Shown piece after piece: positions 16,625 to 24,660 of a DNA stretch of 39,731 nt. Each line of letters opens with the position of its first letter. Within the stretch, counting starts at the first letter, position 1. The stretch is from a virus. The position numbers and the translations under genes are program-made. The notes beneath the pieces are model-generated. The model was not told where the DNA came from and ran no database searches. It saw only the letters and a program-made list of their open reading frames with translations. The DNA is taken from positions 1 to 39,731 of IMG/VR virus record IMGVR_UViG_3300035097_000032. One strand, 5' to 3'.

Positions 16625-18037
16625 TCAAAATTGGTAATAGCTTTCGGTCGATTCTTCCTCGTAGTCGTCGCCTCTCGGCTTCAAATCGATTTCGGCGACC
16701 ATATAGCGCATGCAGTCGCATCCGTGGTCATTTTCCTTAACCGGAGCTTCTTTGTCTTCGTCCCAAACGTATTCTTCAATTTCGTCTTCGGTGCAAAGCG
16801 GTTTTTTCGCTTCGACTAGCTCGGGGTCGCGTTCGACCAAAGAATCTCTCAGTAAATAAAGACCGGCTTTCCCGTTCGCTTTGACGCGCAGGCGAGACTC
16901 GACCTGCTGCAATCCGCTTGAAACGTCTTTGAACGCCGGAACAGTCGCCATTCCCAAATGTTTTTCCAGCGTTGCGCGGTCTTCGGCGTCGTGGTCGCAA
17001 ATAATTTTTTGGGGCAAAGGCTCGGCGTCTTCACGGATTTTTGTTCTTTTCCGCGTTGTCGGGTCGTAGTGCCAGCCGCAAACTTTGAGAATTTCGCGGG
17101 CGTGGTCTTCGACCAATCGGTTCGTGAAATAAATCTCGCGAATTCGATAAAGATTTCCGTCATTATCCATCGCCCATTCCTGCCAGACGAACGGATTACG
17201 ATAACCGAAATCGACCACCCAAAACCTGCGCCAATCGCGCGGAATGATAAATTCATCGTTCTCGTCATAACGATTTAACAGGTGAATTTTCGGGTCGTAG
17301 TTGTCCCAAATCATTCCCTCGGCCTGGACCCAGAGGCCTTTACGCAGTCGCAGATATCGCACGCCGGTCAGGTTGTCGAGCTTCGCCAGATACGCAACGC
17401 CGCGCGGCGTCATCTCGCGCGTTTGCTGATTAAATAAAACCGGATTGTCTTCGTGCCGTGACTGGAACATTTTCAGCACGCCGCGTTTCTGCCGCTGTTT
17501 GAGAAAATGTTTCGGGTTTTGCGGGTTGCAGTCGGCGAGCAGCTGCTGATATGGCATCACGCCGTTACGCAGGCGAGTAGTCAAAGCTTCCCAGTCGTCT
17601 TCGGTTGCCTCGGTAGCTTCCTGCATAAAAATCATATCGTATTCGGACGACATAATTTTCGACGATTTATCCAGACCGCCTACGACCAGAACAGAGCCGT
17701 TTTTGTATCGATATTCCTGGTCGGAAGTGAAGAAATGAACCAAACGGCCTTTGCCGAGCGCGCCGACCGGCAGAACGTGATTTTCGTAAGTGACCAGCGC
17801 GGTTTGACTGATTGACGTACGGGTTTTACGGACGAGTAGGCCGCGCATACCGGAATATTTCATCGCGCACAGGTGCATCTTTTCGAGACAGCCGCGCGAT
17901 TTTCCCGTTCCCGCCGGCCCGTCCGTGACCACTTCATCGTCCTGGCAGTAAAAGACGTCGAGCGCCGCGCCGATGGGTTGGTACGGCCGCTCTTCCGGTC
18001 GTGGCGTAATTGTTTTGGAAGACATTACTATCGCCAT
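16625..18037 (-). CDS. Terminase large subunit
   Basis: The packaging motor ATPase and headful/cos nuclease. From the ATG at 18037 it has 470 residues; a start four codons later is also possible. An earlier in-frame start at 18121 would overlap the small subunit gene and add a non-homologous basic leader, so it is rejected. ATPase motifs: Walker A GPAGTGKS at 40-47, and Walker B YDMIFMQE with catalytic E140. RNase H-like nuclease: VVDFGYRNP with D276, then IICDHDAEDR with D348/D350, and a late acidic END motif before the C-terminus. It follows the small subunit by ten bases and precedes portal. All key residues are present, so it should be active. Confidence 0.93.
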   Translation of the reverse strand: MAIVMSSKTITPRPEERPYQPIGAALDVFYCQDDEVVTDGPAGTGKSRGCLEKMHLCAMKYSGMRGLLVRKTRTSISQTALVTYENHVLPVGALGKGRLVHFFTSDQEYRYKNGSVLVVGGLDKSSKIMSSEYDMIFMQEATEATEDDWEALTTRLRNGVMPYQQLLADCNPQNPKHFLKQRQKRGVLKMFQSRHEDNPVLFNQQTREMTPRGVAYLAKLDNLTGVRYLRLRKGLWVQAEGMIWDNYDPKIHLLNRYDENDEFIIPRDWRRFWVVDFGYRNPFVWQEWAMDNDGNLYRIREIYFTNRLVEDHAREILKVCGWHYDPTTRKRTKIREDAEPLPQKIICDHDAEDRATLEKHLGMATVPAFKDVSSGLQQVESRLRVKANGKAGLYLLRDSLVERDPELVEAKKPLCTEDEIEEYVWDEDKEAPVKENDHGCDCMRYMVAEIDLKPRGDDYEEESTESYYQF

Positions 18038-18047
18038 AACCAGAAAA

Positions 18048-18659
18048 CTACACTTTAGAAGGGTCGAAACCTGCATAAACTTTCGGGAACAACGGCTCGC
18101 CGCCCGCGCCTGTGTGTTCATGTTTTTCGGTAAATAATTTGTGATATTTCCCTAAATCTCTGCGCGCTTCGTGTGCCGAATACAATTCAAACTCGACCTC
18201 TTCGTGAAGGATTTCAACGTCTGACTGTAAATCTTCGATTTCATCTTCGGCCAGAAAACCGCGCATATCTTCTCTGACTTCCGTTTTTCTCTGTTTGATG
18301 GAACGCTTCACTTTGAGTTTTTTTATCAAATGAGTTTTCCTGCGTTTTTTCGCCAACTCAAAGCTAAAATTTCCGTGCTCGTCGCAAACATCTTCGATAT
18401 TTCCTTCGGCGTATTCGGTAAGCGTTGCGAGAACAACATTTGAGGGCATAGTCATTGCCGACAATCTTTCATCGATATAAGTCTTAATCTGAGGTTTTCT
18501 AAGGTTTTCGTAAGCCACCGCCGCAAGTGTCGCCCGATTGCCTTTATACTCTGCCAACTCAGCCGCCTTCGTGCCGTTAAAATGTGCTTCGTGCAAATAA
18601 TAATCGGCAAACAATTTTTGCTTCGGCGTGAGTTTTATTTCTTCTCTTTCGTCGCTCAT
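18048..18659 (-). CDS. Terminase small subunit
   Basis: A 203-residue DNA-recognition subunit of the packaging complex. The first 70 residues match the Terminase_2 family: LTPKQKLFADYYLHEAHFNG with a following KAAELAEYKGNRATLAAVAY helix-turn-helix. The middle is a very basic helical region (KKRRKTHLIKKLKVKR), the oligomerisation part is coiled coil, and a short acidic C-terminal region would contact the large subunit. Its ATG overlaps the PAS gene's stop as ATGA, and the large subunit follows directly. The N-terminal signature is clear. Confidence 0.88.
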   Translation of the reverse strand: MSDEREEIKLTPKQKLFADYYLHEAHFNGTKAAELAEYKGNRATLAAVAYENLRKPQIKTYIDERLSAMTMPSNVVLATLTEYAEGNIEDVCDEHGNFSFELAKKRRKTHLIKKLKVKRSIKQRKTEVREDMRGFLAEDEIEDLQSDVEILHEEVEFELYSAHEARRDLGKYHKLFTEKHEHTGAGGEPLFPKVYAGFDPSKV

Positions 18660-19279
18660 ATCTTCTGCGTAGTTCCCTGCATCTCGACAAACTCGCCTTT
18701 GGCATTAAAATAAGGCTGCCACATCGAACGCGCGGGAAAAATGGTTTTGTCGGGAAGAACGGCGTCAAACTCGATATTGGATTTGGCTCTGCGCTCGCAG
18801 GCTCGAATCCAATAAGCGCTTACGCGTTCGAGGTCGTGCTTTGCTATTACCGAAAACCAGCCGTCGCCGAGCAGATCCTTTTCCTCTTTTTGAAATAATT
18901 TGCAGTAGGCTTCGTTCGCTTCGACGCATTCGCCTTTATCGTTCGCGCGCCAGAAGGGAACGGCCGAAACGTCCAATAAAAGCTCAATGCGTGCCGAGTT
19001 ATAGCGGTGAAGCTCGGCGGACTCTTCCATTTTTTGATTTATTACCGTTTCGATTCGATTCAATGCCGTTTCGACCTGCATCAGCTCTTTGAAAGCTGCG
19101 AGCACGCCGACGCCTTTTTTATAGTTGTTCCGGCTCTTGCGGATTTTATTTACAATCCAGCCTAAAATAATGCCGCCGATGGTCAGCAATTCCCAGTAAT
19201 CCTTAACCGTATCAATCCAAGTTTTGCCGTCGTCAATCATATAAATAGGAGAATGGAAATTTTCAACATCAAAAGCCAT
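18656..19279 (-). CDS. Membrane-anchored PAS-domain protein
   Basis: A 207-residue protein with one N-terminal membrane segment (about 31-45, LLTIGGIILGWIV), a coiled-coil linker (60-98) and a PAS fold at about 100-207 (SAVPFWRANDKGECVEANEA, then a WFSVIAKHDLERV segment and a PAC-like FNAKGEFVEMQGTTQ end). PAS domains sense small ligands, redox state or light, or dimerise, and this one has no output domain such as a kinase. It is co-translated with the terminase genes (ATGA overlap), so it belongs to the late transcript. Roles could include holin-like timing, membrane sensing or superinfection control, but none can be chosen from sequence. The bound ligand is unknown. Confidence 0.7.
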   Translation of the reverse strand: MAFDVENFHSPIYMIDDGKTWIDTVKDYWELLTIGGIILGWIVNKIRKSRNNYKKGVGVLAAFKELMQVETALNRIETVINQKMEESAELHRYNSARIELLLDVSAVPFWRANDKGECVEANEAYCKLFQKEEKDLLGDGWFSVIAKHDLERVSAYWIRACERRAKSNIEFDAVLPDKTIFPARSMWQPYFNAKGEFVEMQGTTQKI

Positions 19280-19318
19280 TTTGTCTCTCTCGTCCCCGTT
19301 TGCTCATCGTTGTTAATA

Positions 19319-19382
19319 TTTGCGGCTCGCCGCTAATGCGTCCGCGCGAAGCTTCAAAACACGCGAACCGGCGAGCCGCAAA
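19319..19382 (-). repeat. Stem-loop between small ORF and PAS gene
   Basis: A perfect 14-bp inverted repeat (arms 19319-19332 and 19369-19382, TTTGCGGCTCGCCG and its complement) encloses 36 bases that can form a smaller inner pairing (GTTCGCG/CGCGAAGC). No U-run follows, so it looks like a structured leader or mRNA-processing element rather than a terminator. It starts three bases after the stop of the 74-residue gene. Confidence 0.6.
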
Positions 19383-19385
19383 ACT

Positions 19386-19610
19386 TTATCTATAATCAAC
19401 CCCTGCGTCTTTGAGCATTTCCTGCCCTTCTTCGTCGTCCTCGTCGCATCTGACTTCCGATGCCCGAAAAGCTGCGTCCTTGAATATCAAAACATTTCGC
19501 TCGTCGCCGCCCGTCAGTTCGTATGCCTCGACTTTGTTCCGCGACAATATGTGCAGAAGCCGGGTAAACGCTTCTTCAGGAATGTCGTAAATTGGAACGT
19601 CGATATTCAT
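19386..19610 (-). CDS. Small acidic phage protein, 74 aa, unknown
   Basis: A 74-residue protein, MNIDVPIYDIPEEAFTRLLH with a following SRNKVEAYELTGGDE and an acidic C-terminal helix (CDEDDEEGQEMLKD). It lies at the head of the late transcript, between module B with its 21-residue ORF and the PAS gene. No motif, membrane segment or metal site is recognised. Codon use and composition match the late block, so it is probably a genuine phage gene. The start is ATG without a clear Shine-Dalgarno sequence. Confidence 0.5.
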   Translation of the reverse strand: MNIDVPIYDIPEEAFTRLLHILSRNKVEAYELTGGDERNVLIFKDAAFRASEVRCDEDDEEGQEMLKDAGVDYR

Positions 19611-19653
19611 AAAATAGAATCGAGCCGAATCACCCTTTTCGTTCCGAGAAAGC

Positions 19654-19719
19654 CTATAGCTTCAGGAAGCCGCTACGCCCGCCGGTTTCGGATAGTTTTG
19701 GCTGTAATTCTTCGTTCAT
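19654..19719 (-). CDS. 21-residue ORF just after module B
   Basis: ATG at 19719 is preceded by GGAAG five bases upstream, and the frame encodes MNEELQPKLSETGGRSGFLK plus Leu. It starts about a dozen bases beyond the terminator U-run of module B, so it would be the first reading frame on any read-through late transcript. It may be a real small protein or a chance frame with a good ribosome binding site. Confidence 0.35.
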   Translation of the reverse strand: MNEELQPKLSETGGRSGFLKL

Positions 19720-19730
19720 CGTTTACTTCC

Positions 19731-19779
19731 AAAACGAAAACACCGCGTAAGCCCTCTTTTTGAAGACTTACACGGCGTT
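19731..19779 (-). terminator. Terminator/attenuator hairpin of module B
   Basis: The arms 19739-19756 and 19762-19779 pair over 18 bp with a 5-base loop, and the minus-strand RNA continues UUUUCGUUUU. Four positions differ from perfect complementarity, and each is a G-U wobble in the minus-strand RNA but an A-C mismatch in plus-strand RNA. That pattern indicates the structure is maintained as RNA of the minus strand. Confidence 0.75.
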
Positions 19780-19861
19780 AGTGTGTTGACTGCCCGAGAT
19801 TAGTGGTGGGCAAACCTAAATTTTCATAGTCCAAAGTAACGGAAAGTTTCAAAAATTGCAA
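19731..19861 (-). repeat. Promoter-leader-terminator module, copy B
   Basis: Homologue of 14684-14818. On the minus strand: TTGCAA (19861-19856), 17 bases beginning TTTTT, TACTTTGG (-10 at 19838-19833), AT-rich stretch, small TGCCC/GGGCA leader hairpin (19791-19812), then the terminator. It stands at the 5' end of the late operon (small ORFs, PAS, terminase, portal). The -35/-10 match to the sigma70 consensus is partial, suggesting that an activator may be needed. Confidence 0.65.
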
Positions 19862-19993
19862 TGAAAACTTTACTGAAGCAGTTTATTGATTAATATTGCT
19901 CTCTAAATACTTCAATTTTGATGTATATAGTGTTATTATGCGGAACAATTTAACGAATAACATTATATTTAATCTAATTCATGGGATAAAACT

Positions 19994-20770
19994 ATGGAAC
20001 AAACTACTCCTACTCCAGATTTGAATGCCTCGGGGAAATTAGATGTGCAGGATATAGCTATTACTCTGGGAAAGAGTCCTACAGCTATCGTATACACAAC
20101 AAAAGATAATCAACTCCGCTGGCGTTATTTCGGCAATAAGGGCAATCTCCCGAACAGGCTCATTAATGCTGTATCAGAGTTTGACACCATAATGACGAAA
20201 ATAGGAGTTTCAGTTCCAAAATCTTATAAAAAAGAGGCATACTATCAATTAGGCAAATCATTGTTTGCGGCTTTAAATTGTCCTGGAACTACAAAACATG
20301 TTAGCTATTTTCGCGATGTAAAATTATTTGTAGCAGCGAAATCTAAAGAGCGCGGCCGGTTTGTTTACGTTGCTGCAAGCATGGCCTCGATATTAATTTT
20401 GGCACTTCTTATAAGTTTTTCCTACTTTGAAACAAATAATATACATGCTGATGCTGCACTAATTGAGCTCGGTGGATTGTTTGGCGCTATAGGCGCTTGT
20501 ATTTCTGTCCTGCAGAGAAATAACTCGTTAAAGATTGATCCATTCGTCGGTATTGGTTATATCTCTTTTCAAGGAATCGCTAGAATTTTTCTGGGATTCA
20601 TTTTTGGATGTATTTTTGTAATCGCCAGTAAGGCTAATTTCATTTTAGGAGTTGTTGGAAATACTGTTTATCCATTATTTATCTTATCTATTGTTGCAGG
20701 GTTTAGTGAAAGATTTATACCCGAGTTATTAAGCAGATTTGAGGCTCAAAATTTTAGGGATATTGAGTAG
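19994..20770 (+). CDS. Four-pass membrane protein, probable moron
   Basis: A 258-residue protein on the opposite strand to its phage neighbours and visibly AT-richer. Residues 1-115 are soluble (with TAIVYTTKDNQLRWRYFG). Four membrane segments follow at about 123-145, 156-174, 186-211 and 214-236, then AGFSERFIPELLSRFE at the end, a terminal pattern seen in other bacterial membrane proteins of unknown role. Lone inverted AT-rich genes between early and late blocks are usually morons expressed from the prophage, often for exclusion of other phages or host benefit. That role is inference. A GGGAT lies about eight bases before the ATG. The 130 bases upstream are AT-rich, and no clear promoter was fixed. 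Confidence 0.6.
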   Translation: MEQTTPTPDLNASGKLDVQDIAITLGKSPTAIVYTTKDNQLRWRYFGNKGNLPNRLINAVSEFDTIMTKIGVSVPKSYKKEAYYQLGKSLFAALNCPGTTKHVSYFRDVKLFVAAKSKERGRFVYVAASMASILILALLISFSYFETNNIHADAALIELGGLFGAIGACISVLQRNNSLKIDPFVGIGYISFQGIARIFLGFIFGCIFVIASKANFILGVVGNTVYPLFILSIVAGFSERFIPELLSRFEAQNFRDIE

Positions 20771-20792
20771 CATAAAGTCCTTGAAGTTCTAA

Positions 20793-21008
20793 TTATTTAA
20801 CTGTAAGTTTTTCATTTCTCTTCCAGGCCATCCTATAACCGCATTTATCGCAGATAACGTGTTGAACTTTCAAGTTCGGATTAAGTATCAACCCGAAGAT
20901 ATAGAGATACTGTCCGTCCGATTGATACAAAACGGCATTGCACGACTTTCGCGTGTCCGGCATACGTCCTTTGCAGCGAACGTCTTTAATTTCTTTTTTG
21001 TTTTTCAT
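20793..21008 (-). CDS. Com-like zinc-ribbon protein
   Basis: A 71-residue basic protein with four cysteines (C12, C23, C53, C56): RCKGRMPDTRKSC at the start and HVICDKCGYRMAWKR near the end. The pattern RCK...C...ICDKCGY resembles the Mu Com family, small zinc-binding proteins that can activate translation by binding mRNA, but it is longer between the two cysteine pairs. It lies two bases downstream of the primase-like gene at the end of the early operon. Metal binding is likely. The RNA-binding role is inferred from family likeness and no mom-like gene is next to it. Confidence 0.55.
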   Translation of the reverse strand: MKNKKEIKDVRCKGRMPDTRKSCNAVLYQSDGQYLYIFGLILNPNLKVQHVICDKCGYRMAWKRNEKLTVK

Positions 21009-21010
21009 TA

Positions 21011-22141
21011 TTAGGCTATAAATTCGACTATCGCCCTTAAGTTTTCCGGCTTTAACGCTTCCTCTTCCGATTCCATAATCGCTACACGCTCATCGAGCAT
21101 TTCATTAAATAAATCGAATAAGTATTCATCAGATAAAATTTTATTGACCTTCGAGTTGTAAGCATCAGTATAGCCATTGTGCCTCCGGGCTTTGAGTTCT
21201 CCGGCAATCAAATAATCCGCCAAATCGAATCCCCCTTTCTTTTCTTCGACGGTTGCCGCATCTTCGATAATTCTGGAAGTCGTTACGTTGAGTCCGAATC
21301 TTTGAGCCTCAATTGCTTCTCTCTGCCAGAGGTCGAAACCGTCGGCGTCGGGAAAGAGTATGATTTTCCTGCCTCTGAACCGGCGCAGTTTTTCGGCTTT
21401 AAGATAAGACTTTCCGCCGATGGCGAGCCAGATGAAATTATCGAGAAAAATCGACGCGACCGCGGCGGTTTTTTCGGCTTCGACGATTGCCACGGACTTC
21501 CTTTTATCCCTTTTCAAAAGATGCTCGCCGAAAAAGCAGATTTTGTGCTCAAAGGTTTCCGCCAGGACTTTCGTCTTTTTGAGCTCGTAGTGTATCCATG
21601 ACGGATTTACTCGTTTATCGCGCTTTCCCGTTTTTTCATCGTAGGAGATAATCTTTCCCGTCCGGGCACGCCCTTTGTCATCAATCTGCCAGAAGACGGT
21701 TTTGCCCGTCTTGGTCGTTCCTATCAGATAATCCTTAATCATCTTTTCGACGAGCTCCGGGTCGACGAAAGACAATAGGAAATTCAGGAAGCGGTTTTTA
21801 TTTGTGTGTTCGAGCGAGCGGACGACCAGAGAGTTATCGATAGTGTCGAAGTATTCGGCCTGCTCCTTTCGGCTCGCAGCATTTATCCGTGTCACGACCG
21901 CTGCGTTCATTCTGGTTTTGCCGGTAGCGGGGGCGTTTGTGCCTGACTGGGTGCCGAGCCCGAGGAACTCCTTCGGCGTCAGGTGATAACCGCAGGAGGA
22001 TTCCCGGTTGCAGCGGCCGACCGACGAGTCAAGATAATCTCCGAGCTCGTCAATGTATCTGGCGAACTCGTTTTTCTTTCCGCATGACGGGCAGGTGTAG
22101 CGAGAACGCGAACCTCTGTATTTTTCCAGTTGATATTTCAT
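21011..22141 (-). CDS. DUF6371/TOPRIM primase-like protein
   Basis: A 376-residue protein from the ATG at 22141; its MKYQLEKYRG opening is how this family usually begins, so an upstream TTG at 22228 is not preferred. Residues 5-60 are a zinc ribbon (YTCPSCGKKNEFARYID, with C17, C20, C44, C50 and RCNRESSCGYHLTP), matching DUF6371, mostly known from Bacteroidota elements. A TOPRIM-type segment follows: SVAIVEAEKTAAVAS with E221, IGGKSYL, then ILFPDADGFD with D265/D267. Zinc ribbon plus TOPRIM is the layout of DNA primases, so it should prime replication. It stands beside the iteron region and the RepA-like helicase, together forming a replication module. Confidence 0.7.
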   Translation of the reverse strand: MKYQLEKYRGSRSRYTCPSCGKKNEFARYIDELGDYLDSSVGRCNRESSCGYHLTPKEFLGLGTQSGTNAPATGKTRMNAAVVTRINAASRKEQAEYFDTIDNSLVVRSLEHTNKNRFLNFLLSFVDPELVEKMIKDYLIGTTKTGKTVFWQIDDKGRARTGKIISYDEKTGKRDKRVNPSWIHYELKKTKVLAETFEHKICFFGEHLLKRDKRKSVAIVEAEKTAAVASIFLDNFIWLAIGGKSYLKAEKLRRFRGRKIILFPDADGFDLWQREAIEAQRFGLNVTTSRIIEDAATVEEKKGGFDLADYLIAGELKARRHNGYTDAYNSKVNKILSDEYLFDLFNEMLDERVAIMESEEEALKPENLRAIVEFIA

Positions 22142-22200
22142 CAATGTTTGTAGCTTTTCCAGCCTCGTATCAATAAAAAGGGTATGACGCGATTGGGAAG

Positions 22201-22583
22201 TGTCATCTTCAGTCTTTCCTATCAACAAAACCCTTTATTTATAGTAGTTCTACTGAAGATGTCGGATAGTGTCATCTTCAGTCTTGATGACATCTTCAAA
22301 ACGTCATCTTCAGCAAGAAAATACCTGAAAATTTATAGACCTCTACCTACCCTTATCTTTCTCGCTTTTGAAAAATTCGATTCAAAAACGGTTCCGGCAA
22401 AGGTGATTTTCTTCCGATAGGTTTCCAAAGAACTTGTTTGACGCGCCTGAACTTGACGCTTCCAACCGGCTGAAGATGACACTTGCGTCATCTTCAAGTA
22501 AACCGTTAAAATAAAAGAGCTTACGGTAAAAATCCGGCTGAAGATGACATCTGCAAACGAGAGTCGCAGGCCGTCATCTTCAA
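22201..22583. other. Putative phage replication origin with nine iterons
   Basis: A gap of 438 bases between the primase-like and helicase genes. It holds seven exact copies of GTCATCTTCA (22202, 22271, 22303, 22487, 22573 in plus orientation; 22470-22480 and 22538-22548 in minus) and two GACATCTTCA variants (22288-22299 plus; 22253-22263 minus). They form two clusters, 22201-22313 and 22470-22583, flanking an AT-rich stretch at about 22315-22400. The last copy overlaps the helicase stop codon. Iterons, an AT-rich core and flanking replication genes are the form of a replication origin. The alternative is an operator array for an early regulator. Confidence 0.6.
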
Positions 22584-23689
22584 TTCTCGGCTTCGGAGCG
22601 GTTGTCCGCCTCGGCTTCCAAAAGCTCGATCGGGAGCTTCCATTTCCACTGCACGTCGCCGCCGAAATAACCGCCTGTCTTAAAGACGACGACGCCTAAT
22701 TTTTGCCGCGCGGTTCTTAAGGAACGCTCGGTAATTCCCAAATCGTGAGCTTCCTTTTGAACTTCCTTGGCGCAGCGTTCTCCTTCCTTGAGGGCTTCGC
22801 GCAGAAACTTCATCGCTTCGACCCAGCCCGCCTGATTGTCCGAGGTTTCGGGCTTGAACGAAGTGAGTATCTGCGTTGCGGTCAGATTCGACGCGCCGAG
22901 CCAGAACAGGCCTTCGTGCGTTATCTCGTAGCCCAGGGACTCGCCCTTCATAGCGTAGTTGCATTTGTCGTGAATGAACGCTCCCTTGGTTCTGCTTTGC
23001 GGGTCGCGCCCGATGATGATTTCCGAGCGCGCGATGGCGCGCAGGTCGATGCTCCCCAATCCTGCAGCCCGGCCTTCTCCGCCGCCTTTCGCTTTGCCGA
23101 TATGGCGGACCAGAATAAAGGAAGCGTTATATTCGACGGCGATTTCCGTCAGGCGAGTGGTAATCGGACGGATGGCCGTCGCGAGATTGATATTCGTGTC
23201 TTTGGGGACGTAGGAAAAAAACGGGTCGATAAAAACTAAAGCGGGCTTGATTTTCTCCATCAAGTTCTCGAATCTGAGAAGCCCCATTTCGTCGAAGGTT
23301 ATCGGCTCGGTGACGGTCGCTATGTTTTCGTGTTTCGCGCCGACCTGCGTCAGCCTCGGCTTGAGCGTGTCTTCGGCGTCGTCCTCCTCGGCGAGGAACA
23401 GCACTTTTCCCTCTTTGATATATTCCTCCGAGTTCGGAAATTTCCACCCGTTCGAGACGACGGCTCCGAGAGCGGAGGTGATATAGGATTTTCCGATGCC
23501 CTCTTCGCCCGTAAAAAGAGTAATCTTCTTTCGCGGGATATACGGAAACCAGAGCCATTCGACGGATTTGGCCTCGACGTCGCTCAGCCAGGCGAACTTC
23601 ACCCCGCCTCCGTCGTTTTCCGCGAGACGCTCCGCTTCCGCCTTAATTTCTTCGATATTTATCGCGCTCTTCGAGTCGCTTGAATCCAT
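22580..23689 (-). CDS. RepA-like replicative helicase ATPase (AAA_25)
   Basis: A 369-residue RecA-fold ATPase. Walker A is GEEGIGKS at 61-68, a second motif is FLAEEDDAEDTLKPRL (about 98-113), Walker B is LVFIDPFFSY with D155, and a sensor-like SFILVRHIGKAKGGGEGRAA follows. Residues about 290-350 (CAKEVQKEAHDLGITERSLR) form a winged helix that could bind the iterons. The layout matches RepA/AAA_25 helicases of plasmids and phages. The gene overlaps the last iteron and is next to the primase-like gene. Origin recognition by its C-terminal domain is inference. Confidence 0.78.
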   Translation of the reverse strand: MDSSDSKSAINIEEIKAEAERLAENDGGGVKFAWLSDVEAKSVEWLWFPYIPRKKITLFTGEEGIGKSYITSALGAVVSNGWKFPNSEEYIKEGKVLFLAEEDDAEDTLKPRLTQVGAKHENIATVTEPITFDEMGLLRFENLMEKIKPALVFIDPFFSYVPKDTNINLATAIRPITTRLTEIAVEYNASFILVRHIGKAKGGGEGRAAGLGSIDLRAIARSEIIIGRDPQSRTKGAFIHDKCNYAMKGESLGYEITHEGLFWLGASNLTATQILTSFKPETSDNQAGWVEAMKFLREALKEGERCAKEVQKEAHDLGITERSLRTARQKLGVVVFKTGGYFGGDVQWKWKLPIELLEAEADNRSEAEN

Positions 23690-23732
23690 CTATATTTTCC
23701 CCGTCCTTTTTTTTGCTTTCTCCAATTTCGTC

Positions 23733-24092
23733 CTAGCCGATCTTGACAGTCGACCGCCGTCTGACCGGTTTCGCTTTCGCTCTTTCCTCGGCCGCCTTTT
23801 CTTTCGCCGGGCGCGTCTGCTCGCGCCACGCGGCGTCGACGTCGCGTTTTATCCATTTCAAGGGTTTTTCGGATACGCGCTTCTCTTTGAGCAGATGAGT
23901 TCCGGCCCGCCCGCGCACCACGGCTTCTTCAGAGCATCCGAAGCGATAGGCGACGTAATCTTTGCCGACCGTCGCGTTTTGAGGAAGCGCTTCGAACGCC
24001 GCGGCGCGGGTCGGATTGACGGACTTCAGGCGCTCGACCTCGTTTTCGAGATTCTCGATTCGTTCCAGAATTGTCCGCATCTCGTCGCTCAT
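23733..24092 (-). CDS. Small coiled-coil protein with possible helix-turn-helix
   Basis: A 119-residue protein: an N-terminal heptad coiled coil (MRTILERIENLENEVERLKS), then a segment VGKDYVAYRFGCSEEAVVRG followed by KPLKWIKRDVDAAW that resembles a short helix-turn-helix of the excisionase/AlpA type, and a basic Ala/Lys/Glu tail. It is in the early operon between the helicase and a regulator-like gene. It may bind DNA as a dimer. No exact family is recognised, and a role in excision or replication is not shown. Confidence 0.5.
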   Translation of the reverse strand: MSDEMRTILERIENLENEVERLKSVNPTRAAAFEALPQNATVGKDYVAYRFGCSEEAVVRGRAGTHLLKEKRVSEKPLKWIKRDVDAAWREQTRPAKEKAAEERAKAKPVRRRSTVKIG

Positions 24093-24095
24093 CGT

Positions 24096-24539
24096 TTATT
24101 CGCTCAACTGTTTGATTTTTTCGTAAAAATCCCTGACCGCCTGAAGGAGCTCGAATCCCTCTTTTTGCAGCTCGGCGCGCGAAGCGCCCTCCTCTCGCGC
24201 GCAAACCACGTCGCCGAGCTCCGTGTGAATCCGTCGCATCAGCTCGGCAAGCTGCGTCACGACCGGCGCGGCCTGAAGCTTTTTGGTTCGCTCGCGCTCC
24301 AGAATTTTCCAGATTTCCGCTTCGAGCCCGGGCGAAAACGACAGCATCGCTTCGTGGATTTCCAGTAGCTCGACGTAAGGATTGTCGCGCTGCTCGTCCG
24401 TCGGGTTTATCTGGCGCGAGAACTTGCTCGAATCGTTGCGCTTCAAATAGCCCGATACGGTGCTGATCGAGCCGGGATGCCGGCGAAAGAGCATGTAAAT
24501 TTCGAGCGCCGCTTTTTCGTAATCGGGGTTATGCGTCAT
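24096..24539 (-). CDS. Possible CII-like regulatory protein
   Basis: A 147-residue helical protein from the ATG at 24539; a start at 24584 would add a hydrophobic leader that does not look native. The part EIYMLFRRHPGSISTVSGYL, followed by SSKFSRQINPTDEQRDNPYV, recalls phage CII-type and similar regulators, where a helix-turn-helix is followed by a short ExxxxMLxxSP segment. The rest is charged helix with RERTKKLQAAPVV. It precedes the coiled-coil gene by three bases. A transcriptional role is plausible but unproven. Confidence 0.45.
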   Translation of the reverse strand: MTHNPDYEKAALEIYMLFRRHPGSISTVSGYLKRNDSSKFSRQINPTDEQRDNPYVELLEIHEAMLSFSPGLEAEIWKILERERTKKLQAAPVVTQLAELMRRIHTELGDVVCAREEGASRAELQKEGFELLQAVRDFYEKIKQLSE

Positions 24540-24660
24540 AAACAAATCTAAGTGCAAAAATTGCGTGTAAATAAGCCTTTTCAAGTAAGAAATTTTCGTC
24601 TAATCTCAATCCGGTTCTTTGAAAATCTACTTCTTTTCTTTACGTTTTAGGAATTAATTT

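Noticed and set aside
18038-18121. Longer large terminase start.
   Set aside because: Extra residues are unlike terminases and overlap the small subunit gene.
22142-22228. TTG start giving a longer primase-like protein.
   Set aside because: The first codons would lie within an iteron, and the family begins at the MKYQLEKY segment.
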